A stretch of DNA of 9,589 nt from Lachnospiraceae bacterium (GTDB lineage: Bacteria > Bacillota > Clostridia > Lachnospirales > Lachnospiraceae), in the NCBI GenBank assembly GCA_017613225.1, contig JAGAEH010000187.1:1-9589 (forward strand). Reading direction: 5' to 3'. The translations under genes were made by a program, and so were the position numbers. Shown here in pieces: positions 1 through 5,251 of the stretch. Under the pieces are notes generated by a model. That model saw only the letters and a program-made list of their open reading frames with translations. It searched no databases and was not told where the DNA came from. Numbering within the stretch: the first letter of the stretch is position 1; each line of letters opens with the position of its first letter.

Positions 1-1124
1 TCCTGGGCACCGACATCTCCGAAGAAGACATGGTGAAGTATCTGGAGAAGCTGGAGCTTCCCGTGGACAAAGAGGCCATGACGGTCACCGTCCCCACCTT
101 CCGTCAGGATCTGGAGGGCGAGGCGGACATCGCGGAGGAAGTGGCCCGGTTCTTCGGCTATGCCAACATCCCCACCACCCTGCCCAAGGGCGAGGCGACC
201 ACCGGCAAGCTGCCCTTTGATCTGAAGATCCAGGCGCTGGCCCGCCGGGTGGCCATGTACCACGGCTTCTCCCAGGCCATGACCTACTCCTTCGAGAGCC
301 CCAAGGTCTTCGACAAGCTGTTGATCGCTCCGAACTGCAGCAACCGGAAGGCCATCACCATCGCGAACCCGCTGGGTGAGGATTTCTCCATCATGCGGAC
401 GCTGCCGCTGAACGGCCTGCTGACATCCCTGGCGCTGAACTACAATCACCGCAACAAGAACGTCCGGCTGTTCGAGATGGCCAAGATCTACATCCCCAAG
501 GATCTGCCTCTTACCGAGCTGCCAGATGAGCGGGTCCAGTTCACCCTGGGCTTCTACGGGGACGGCGATTTCTACGACATGAAGGGCGTGGTGGAAGAGT
601 TCTTCGCGGAGGCCGGCCTCACCGGCAGACTGCACTACGATCCCTCCTATAACAGGCCTTTCCTGCATCCCGGCAGAAAGGCTGCCATCATGCTGAACGG
701 CGAAAAGCTGGGATACCTGGGCGAGCTGCATCCCCAGGTGGCGGACAACTACGGCATCGGCGAGCGCACCTACATCGCCGTGCTGGACATGCCGGCGGTG
801 GTTCCTCACTGCACCTTCGACCGCAAGTACGAAGGCATCGCCAAGTTCCCGGCGGTCAACCGCGATATCAGCATGGTGATGGACAAGGGCCTGCTGGCTG
901 GCCAGATCGAGGACGTGATCGAGCAGAAGGGCGGCAAGCTGCTGGAATCCTTCAAGCTCTTCGACGTCTACGAGGGCAGCCAGATCGAAGCGGGCAAGAA
1001 GTCCATGGCCTATACCATCACCTTCCGCGCCAAGGACCATACCCTGGGCGAGGAGGAGATCAGCGGGGTCATGAACAAGATCCTCACGGCGCTGAAGGAA
1101 CTGGGGGCCGAGCTGAGGTCCTGA
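1..1124 (+). CDS. pheT: Phenylalanine--tRNA ligase beta subunit, C-terminal part (5' end outside window)
   Basis: This is the beta chain of the alpha2-beta2 enzyme that attaches phenylalanine to tRNA-Phe in the cytosol. The frame is open from position 3, so the Met at 30 is internal and about 374 codons of a roughly 800-residue protein are present. What is seen starts in the B5 domain, with the motif TFRQDLEGEADIAEEVARFFGY, continues through the catalytic-core-like domain (ANPLGEDFSIMRT, then NVRLFEMAKIY) and ends with the FDX-ACB anticodon-binding domain (FPAVNRDISMV, LFDVYEG, YTITFRAKDHTL). The tRNA-binding and editing regions lie upstream, outside the window. The gene ends with TGA, and lysA follows after 38 bases with no terminator visible, so the two may be co-transcribed. 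Nothing looks broken. Identification is by recognisable family motifs and is secure. Confidence 0.96.
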   Translation, partial: LGTDISEEDMVKYLEKLELPVDKEAMTVTVPTFRQDLEGEADIAEEVARFFGYANIPTTLPKGEATTGKLPFDLKIQALARRVAMYHGFSQAMTYSFESPKVFDKLLIAPNCSNRKAITIANPLGEDFSIMRTLPLNGLLTSLALNYNHRNKNVRLFEMAKIYIPKDLPLTELPDERVQFTLGFYGDGDFYDMKGVVEEFFAEAGLTGRLHYDPSYNRPFLHPGRKAAIMLNGEKLGYLGELHPQVADNYGIGERTYIAVLDMPAVVPHCTFDRKYEGIAKFPAVNRDISMVMDKGLLAGQIEDVIEQKGGKLLESFKLFDVYEGSQIEAGKKSMAYTITFRAKDHTLGEEEISGVMNKILTALKELGAELRS

Positions 1125-1162
1125 CGCTCTGACGCCTTTGATATTCCGGAAGGAGAAATATC

Positions 1163-2455
1163 ATGCTGTTTGGCAACATCGACAGAAATGAAAAAGGGGA
1201 ACTGCTGTTCGCGGGTCACAGTGTAACGGAACTGGCTGCCCAGTACGGGACGCCGCTGTATCTGATGGATGAACAGAGGATCCGGGACAACTGCCGCATC
1301 TACACCCAGGCCTTCCGGGAGAATTTTCCCGAGGGATCCATGCCGCTCTACGCCAGCAAGGCCTGCTGCTTCGTGCAGCTCTGCCGCATCGCGGAAGAAG
1401 AGGGCATGGGCCTTGACGTGGTCTCAGCGGGGGAACTGTTTACCGCCATGAAGGCGGGCTTCCCGGCGGAGCGCATCCACTTCCACGGCAACGTGAAGAA
1501 GGACGAGGAGATCGACTACGCCATCTCCTGCGGGGTCGGCACCTTCGTGGTGGACAATCCCGACGAGCTGGAGGCGCTGCAGAAGCGGGCCGAGGCGGCG
1601 GGCGTCGTGCAGAACATCCTGCTGCGCATCACCCCCGGCATCGATCCCCACACCTATGTGGCGGTGAACACCGGCACGGTGGACTCCAAGTTCGGCAGCG
1701 CCATCGAGACCGGCCAGGCGGAGGAGATCATCCGCCGCGCCGAAGCTCTGCCCAACGTCCATGTGACGGGCCTGCACTGCCACGTGGGCTCCATGGTCTT
1801 TGACGAGGACGTGTTCGAGCGGACGGTGGCGGTGATGGTCAGCTTTCTGGCGGAGATGGAACGCAGCCTGGGACGGAAGCTGGAGTTTCTCAACCTGGGC
1901 GGCGGCTACGGCGTCCGCTACATCAAGGACGGCAAGAAAGTCAACATCGCGGAGAAGATCAGCGACGTGGCCCAGGCGCTGAAGGCCTGCTGCGCCGAAG
2001 AGGGCATCGAGGTGCCGAAGATCCAGATGGAGCCCGGCCGCAGCATCGTGGCGGACGCGGGCATGACGGTCTACACCGTCGGTTCCGTGAAGCGGCTGGA
2101 CGGCTTTAAGAATTTCGCCGCGGTGGACGGCGGCATGACGGACAATCCCCGCTATGTGCTGTACGGTTCGGAATACACGGTGCTCCACGTCACGAAGAAC
2201 GGGGTGAAGGCCCGCTTCGATCTGGTGGGACGCTGCTGCGAGAGCGGCGACATCATCCAGCCCAAGGTCATGCTGCCGGCGGACACCTGCCGGGGGGACC
2301 TGATCGCGGTCTGCGTCACCGGCGCCTACAATTACTCCATGGCCTCCAACTACAACCGGGTGGGCCGGCCGCCGGTGGTGATGCTCACCAAAGATGGCAG
2401 CTACGTGGCCGTCAAGCGGGAGTCCCTGTTCGATCTGTCAAGGCTGGATCAGTAG
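1163..2455 (+). CDS. lysA: Diaminopimelate decarboxylase
   Basis: This PLP enzyme removes CO2 from meso-diaminopimelate to give L-lysine, the last step of the lysine pathway. The 430-residue length is typical. It has the fold type III (alanine racemase-like) barrel with the PLP lysine K66 in YASKA, the HCHVGS motif at 205-210, the glycine loop LGGGYG at 245-250, EPGR at 290-293, the active-site CESGD motif at 359-363, and GAYNYSM at 387-393 near the C-terminus. The ATG at 1163 is chosen because GGAAGGAG lies at 1148-1155 at good spacing. The gene lies 38 bases after pheT, probably in one transcript. It converges on the radical SAM gene, with a hairpin between them. Base and codon use (many CGG and CGC arginine codons) match pheT. 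An alternative PLP decarboxylase is unlikely given the motif set. Confidence 0.95.
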   Translation: MLFGNIDRNEKGELLFAGHSVTELAAQYGTPLYLMDEQRIRDNCRIYTQAFRENFPEGSMPLYASKACCFVQLCRIAEEEGMGLDVVSAGELFTAMKAGFPAERIHFHGNVKKDEEIDYAISCGVGTFVVDNPDELEALQKRAEAAGVVQNILLRITPGIDPHTYVAVNTGTVDSKFGSAIETGQAEEIIRRAEALPNVHVTGLHCHVGSMVFDEDVFERTVAVMVSFLAEMERSLGRKLEFLNLGGGYGVRYIKDGKKVNIAEKISDVAQALKACCAEEGIEVPKIQMEPGRSIVADAGMTVYTVGSVKRLDGFKNFAAVDGGMTDNPRYVLYGSEYTVLHVTKNGVKARFDLVGRCCESGDIIQPKVMLPADTCRGDLIAVCVTGAYNYSMASNYNRVGRPPVVMLTKDGSYVAVKRESLFDLSRLDQ

Positions 2456-2481
2456 GAGACGCCAGAATGAAATAAAAAAAG

Positions 2482-2530
2482 ATCCCCGTCTTCAGTCCCG
2501 GGCAAGGGAAAGGGAAGACGGGGATATTTT
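2482..2530. terminator. Hairpin terminator between convergent lysA and the radical SAM gene
   Basis: A perfect 12-bp stem pairs 2482-2493 (ATCCCCGTCTTC) with 2514-2525, leaving a 20-base loop. Read on the minus strand it is followed by seven U (2480 to 2474) and a further U-rich stretch, a strong intrinsic terminator for the GTPase/radical SAM operon. Read on the plus strand it is followed by only a short U stretch (2527-2530), so it is weaker for lysA. It fills most of the 90-base gap between the two stop codons and probably serves both strands. Confidence 0.85.
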
Positions 2531-2545
2531 ATGGCCGGGTCAGGT

Positions 2546-3868
2546 TCAGGGCATCCCGTACCGGGACAGGTACCTGGCGCAGAAGGGCTTGATCTTCCCG
2601 CCGTCATATACGTGCAGGCTGCAGCGGCGCAGCCGCTCGATATTCAGGTTCATGGCGTCCTGGAAGGCCATGGCGGAAAGGGTGAGGCTGCCCCGGCGCA
2701 TCCGGGACAGGAAGGTGTCGAAATCCATGGAGGAGAGGTCCGCCCCGAAAGAGGCAGGGCCTTTTTTCGCTGATGCCCCCTCGTCCAAAGCCGGCGGTTT
2801 CGGGGCGCTCCAGTTCTTCGCGATATACTCCCTGTTGTCCTTTGCGGTCCCCTTGTTTCCAGGCGCGTGGGTGACGGAGGTGAGGGGCGTCAGCGCTCCC
2901 CCGTCCCCGATCAGAAACCGGGCATGGAAGCCGCAAAGCGGATGGTCGCAGCGGGAGGGGAGAAAGCTCTCCAAGGGAATCTGGGCCTGATCCGAAAGGC
3001 CGGCCATCAGCATGTCCAGGGTATAGCGGTCCGCCGCGGAAGGCGCCTGGGGATACCGGCCGAAATAGGAGACCGGCTGAAAGTGGACGCCCCGGACGCC
3101 GGGGGCCAGGGAGGCGGCCAGCCGGACGATCCCGCCCAGATCGTGATCATTGACGCCCGGCACCACCGTGGGGACCAGGGTGACGCCGATGCCGCAGTCC
3201 GCGCAGGACCGGACCGCCGCCAGCTTGGTCCGCAGCAGGGGCCTGCCGCGGAGCGCCTCGTAAACGCGGTCCTCCGTCCCGTCAAACTGCAGAAAGACGA
3301 TGTCCAGCCCGGCTTCGGCCAGGGCTTTCGCGTATCCGGGATCCTCCGCCAGGCGGATGCCGTTGGTGTTGACCTGGGTGTAGCTGCAGCCGGCCTGCTT
3401 CGCGAAGCGTACCAGCTCCGGCAGATCGTCCCGCAGGGTGGGCTCCCCGCCGGAAAACTGCAGCAGGGGCGTGCCGCACTTTTGAACGATATCCAGAATG
3501 GCGGCCTTCATTTCATCCTCGGAGGGATCGCTGCCGGCGCTTCCTCCGTCGGCAAAGCAGTAGCGGCAGCGCAGATCGCAGCGCCTGGTCACCTCCAGCA
3601 GGACACAGCAGGTGCCGGACTCATGCTCCCCGCAGATCCCGCAGTTTCCGGGGCAGGAGGGTCCCGCTCCTTCCGGCAGCGGCTCCGCGCCCCGGATCCA
3701 GGCATCAAAGTCCATCCGGCCCGCCCAGACCGGAACGCGGAAGTTCCCGTGCTCCGGGCAGGTCTTTTCCAGAATGACGCTGCCGTCTTCCCCGCGCCAA
3801 AGCGCTGCCGGAAGATTCTTCAGGCAGAAGGGACAGACGGATCTGGTTTTGCGGAAAAGCTCAGGCAT
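2546..3868 (-). CDS. Radical SAM protein with extra cysteine motifs, TrsS-like
   Basis: This is a predicted 440-residue radical SAM enzyme. The [4Fe-4S]/SAM motif CxxxCxxC is C97, C101, C104 within TRRCDLRCRYCFA, followed by FSGGEPTLR at 138-146 (SAM binding) and QVNTNG at 165-170. N-terminal to this is a rubredoxin-like CPFC (12-15) with CPEHG (37-41), then CPGNCGIC (72-79) and a vicinal CC at 87-88. The C-terminal part has CDHPLC (307-312) and the block RRCSLHVYDGGKIKPFCARYL, with C416 and C430. This arrangement resembles the family I recall as radical SAM (seleno)protein TrsS, and more distantly the MJ0619/Tes group; the reaction is not known. The start at 3868 is preferred over earlier Mets because family-like sequence begins there and GGGAG lies about 10 bases upstream. 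The gene begins 5 bases after the GTPase stop, so translation is probably coupled. There is no in-frame TGA, so no selenocysteine here. The enzyme class is secure; the subfamily is moderately so. Confidence 0.88.
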   Translation of the reverse strand: MPELFRKTRSVCPFCLKNLPAALWRGEDGSVILEKTCPEHGNFRVPVWAGRMDFDAWIRGAEPLPEGAGPSCPGNCGICGEHESGTCCVLLEVTRRCDLRCRYCFADGGSAGSDPSEDEMKAAILDIVQKCGTPLLQFSGGEPTLRDDLPELVRFAKQAGCSYTQVNTNGIRLAEDPGYAKALAEAGLDIVFLQFDGTEDRVYEALRGRPLLRTKLAAVRSCADCGIGVTLVPTVVPGVNDHDLGGIVRLAASLAPGVRGVHFQPVSYFGRYPQAPSAADRYTLDMLMAGLSDQAQIPLESFLPSRCDHPLCGFHARFLIGDGGALTPLTSVTHAPGNKGTAKDNREYIAKNWSAPKPPALDEGASAKKGPASFGADLSSMDFDTFLSRMRRGSLTLSAMAFQDAMNLNIERLRRCSLHVYDGGKIKPFCARYLSRYGMP

Positions 3869-3873
3869 TATCT

Positions 3874-4935
3874 CTATTCTCCCAGATTGAAACAATCCTT
3901 TTTGTGGATCGTCAGCTCCAGCTGATATCTGTCGGACACTGTAAATACGGCACTTTCCACCAAAGCTTCCAGCTCTTTTGCGGGGCAGCGGGCGCTGGTG
4001 TTCAGCAGCACGGCGATCTGGGTGCATGGCCGCGCGAAGGCGCGGGTCACCTGGATGGGGCGGTCCGTCCCCAGAAGGTCCGCTTTGCCCCAGTCCCCCT
4101 CCGGACTCCAGGCCAGCAGTTTGAAGTGGGGAGAGGCGCCGCCCGCAGCGGCGATCCCCTGCCGGATGGCCTCGGCCAGGCCGAAAAGATAGGCCGTGCC
4201 GTCAAAATCGTTGCAGCAGACAACGGCATGGTACTGGAGATAGTACTCGGTCAGGGAGTCCATGGCCCGGATCAGACCGGCGTCTTCATAGTCGATCTCC
4301 GGGTGGCGCAGGGAGGCTGTCCCGTCTTTTAACGCGAGGCATAGCTCGTCGATCCCGGCGCCGGTCAGCGCGCTGACGGCCAGGACTTTGGCCTCCGGAT
4401 AGCGGGCCTGCAGCCAGGCCGTCTGTTTTGCCAGGCCTTCATCGCTCAGCAGATCCCGCTTGTTCAGTACGATCAGGTCGGCCTCCTTTAACTGGGCGTC
4501 CAGGATCGGAGCCATGCCGTCCTCGATCTCCCCCCGCAGGACCGCCACGGATCTGGGCTCGATCAGCACGGTGAAAGGCGCGGGATCGTACAGCCCCGGA
4601 TAGTCGGCGTTCATCCCGTGGTAGACGTGCTCCAGCGCACCGACGCCGAAGCCGGGGATATCGGAGAGGACCAGTTCGAAACCATTGTCGTAATAGGCGT
4701 TCAGCCGTTCTGCCAGCCGTTCGTGTACGAAGCAGATGCATTCCTCCGTGATCTCGGAGGCCGCGCAGCGGGAGAGCAGCGCCTGCCGGTGGTCCGCCAG
4801 GGTGACGCCGCGGCCCAGGTCGTTGGATATCATGGCGGCTTTTCCGAAAAGCTCCGAATAACGCCGGATCACGGCGATCATCGCCGTGGTCTTGCCAGCC
4901 CCCAGAAAACCGCTGAAAACAGCAAATTTACGCAT
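3874..4935 (-). CDS. CobW/P47K-like (COG0523-type) GTPase
   Basis: This 353-residue protein is a G3E-type P-loop GTPase of the kind that helps metal insertion or cofactor activation (CobW, UreG, HypB and P47K relatives). Seen in sequence: Walker A FSGFLGAGKTT at residues 7-17, ISNDLG at 36-41 followed by ECICF at 65-69 where COG0523 proteins usually have GCxCC, the Walker B/G3-like LSDIPGFG at 90-97, the guanine-specificity motif NKRD at 158-161, and VSAL at 187-190 as G5. The C-terminal region (about 225-353) is a divergent effector domain with a CC pair at 239-240. The start at 4935 is supported by AAGGAAG seven bases upstream. It is the first gene of a two-gene operon with the radical SAM protein and is divergent from the molybdopterin hydroxylase, which suggests a maturation role. 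The target is unknown; a metal or cofactor chaperone is inferred. Confidence 0.87.
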   Translation of the reverse strand: MRKFAVFSGFLGAGKTTAMIAVIRRYSELFGKAAMISNDLGRGVTLADHRQALLSRCAASEITEECICFVHERLAERLNAYYDNGFELVLSDIPGFGVGALEHVYHGMNADYPGLYDPAPFTVLIEPRSVAVLRGEIEDGMAPILDAQLKEADLIVLNKRDLLSDEGLAKQTAWLQARYPEAKVLAVSALTGAGIDELCLALKDGTASLRHPEIDYEDAGLIRAMDSLTEYYLQYHAVVCCNDFDGTAYLFGLAEAIRQGIAAAGGASPHFKLLAWSPEGDWGKADLLGTDRPIQVTRAFARPCTQIAVLLNTSARCPAKELEALVESAVFTVSDRYQLELTIHKKDCFNLGE

Positions 4936-4968
4936 TTTGATCTTCCTTGATCCCTTAGTGGTAAGAAA

Positions 4969-4997
4969 ATAATATTACTTGCCGGGGCCGTTTGCAA
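4969..4997 (-). promoter_or_regulatory. Promoter for the GTPase/radical SAM operon
   Basis: On the minus strand, TTGCAA (4997-4992) is followed by a 17-base spacer and TATTAT (4974-4969), close to the vegetative sigma consensus (4/6 and 5/6 matches). The start site would fall near 4962, giving a leader of about 27 bases before the ATG at 4935. Position and spacing support it; no experimental signal is available. Confidence 0.6.
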
Positions 4998-5059
4998 GCC
5001 GGGAAGAAGAATGATTCCTTTTCGGAAACAGCCGGAGGGCTAAAGCGGGCTTGAGAGAG

Positions 5060-5083
5060 CGTTATGTATTTAAATACATACCA
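5060..5083. promoter_or_regulatory. ModE-like molybdate-response box with perfect 18-bp palindrome
   Basis: TATGTATTTAAATACATA at 5063-5080 is a perfect 18-bp palindrome. With its flank it reads CGTTATGTA, six bases, TACATA. The E. coli modA operator, as I recall it, reads CGTTATATT, six bases, TACATAACG: the same left half-site core, the same TACATA and the same spacing. The right outer bases (CCA rather than ACG) do not match. A molybdate-dependent regulator controlling a molybdopterin enzyme gene would make sense, and the box lies upstream of both divergent promoters. A different MarR- or GntR-type regulator is also possible. Confidence 0.5.
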
Positions 5084-5140
5084 TTTGTTTGGACACGATT
5101 GTGCAGAAATCCATATATTATGAAGGGAAAACGATAATAA

Positions 5141-5169
5141 TTGACAAAAAACCTGCCGGCAATTAAACT
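5141..5169 (+). promoter_or_regulatory. Promoter for the molybdopterin hydroxylase gene
   Basis: A perfect -35 hexamer TTGACA (5141-5146) is followed by a 17-base spacer and TAAACT (5164-5169), a 4/6 match to the -10 consensus. Transcription would start near 5176, giving a leader of about 76 bases. A second possible -10, TATATT at 5114-5119, lies further upstream but has only a poor -35 (TTGGAC, 19-base spacer). Confidence 0.6.
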
Positions 5170-5177
5170 CAAGCTGA

Positions 5178-5201
5178 GGCTATGGCGCATAGCCCTTTTT
5201 T
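5178..5201 (+). terminator. Terminator-like hairpin in the hydroxylase leader
   Basis: GGCTATG (5178-5184) pairs perfectly with CATAGCC (5188-5194) across a three-base loop GCG, and six T follow at 5196-5201. In shape it is an intrinsic terminator, but it lies between the likely promoter and the start codon at 5252. If transcription starts near 5176 the hairpin is at the extreme 5' end of the mRNA, where it might instead protect the transcript or be a DNA operator. If transcription starts upstream it could be an attenuator. Confidence 0.5.
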
Positions 5202-5251
5202 GGCACGTAAAGGATTATTACAAAATCGAATAAGAACCCAAGGAGGAATTT

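Larger units (their letters stand above)
4936..5251. other. Divergent intergenic control region (316 bases)
   Basis: No gene is visible in this AT-richer gap between the divergent GTPase and hydroxylase genes. It holds a minus-strand promoter (4969-4997), a ModE-like palindromic box (5060-5083), a plus-strand promoter (5141-5169), a terminator-like hairpin (5178-5201) and the hydroxylase ribosome binding site AGGAGG at 5241-5246. A smaller inverted repeat CTTGC / GCAAG (4978-4982 and 4994-4998) overlaps the spacer and -35 of the minus-strand promoter and could be an operator. I could not fit a known riboswitch to this region. Confidence 0.8.

Noticed and set aside
1424..2188. Minus-strand open frame (254 codons) opposite lysA
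   Set aside because: It is a shadow of lysA with a His/Ala/Gly-rich composition and no motifs.
2867..3925. Plus-strand open frame (352 codons) opposite the radical SAM gene
   Set aside because: It mirrors the radical SAM coding sequence, has no recognisable domain, and runs across the junction of two minus-strand genes.
3869..4027. N-terminal extension of the radical SAM frame up to 4027
   Set aside because: The extra 53 residues overlap the GTPase gene in another frame and do not look like the family; the Met at 3868 has a ribosome binding site and fits the CPFC start.
5154..5161. TGCCGGCA palindrome inside the hydroxylase promoter spacer
   Set aside because: It is eight bases, common in GC-rich DNA, with nothing else pointing to a binding site.
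4998..5251. Molybdenum-cofactor (Moco) riboswitch upstream of the hydroxylase
   Set aside because: I could not fold a conserved multi-stem Moco RNA; the leader from the likely start site is only about 76 bases. A covariance-model search would settle it.
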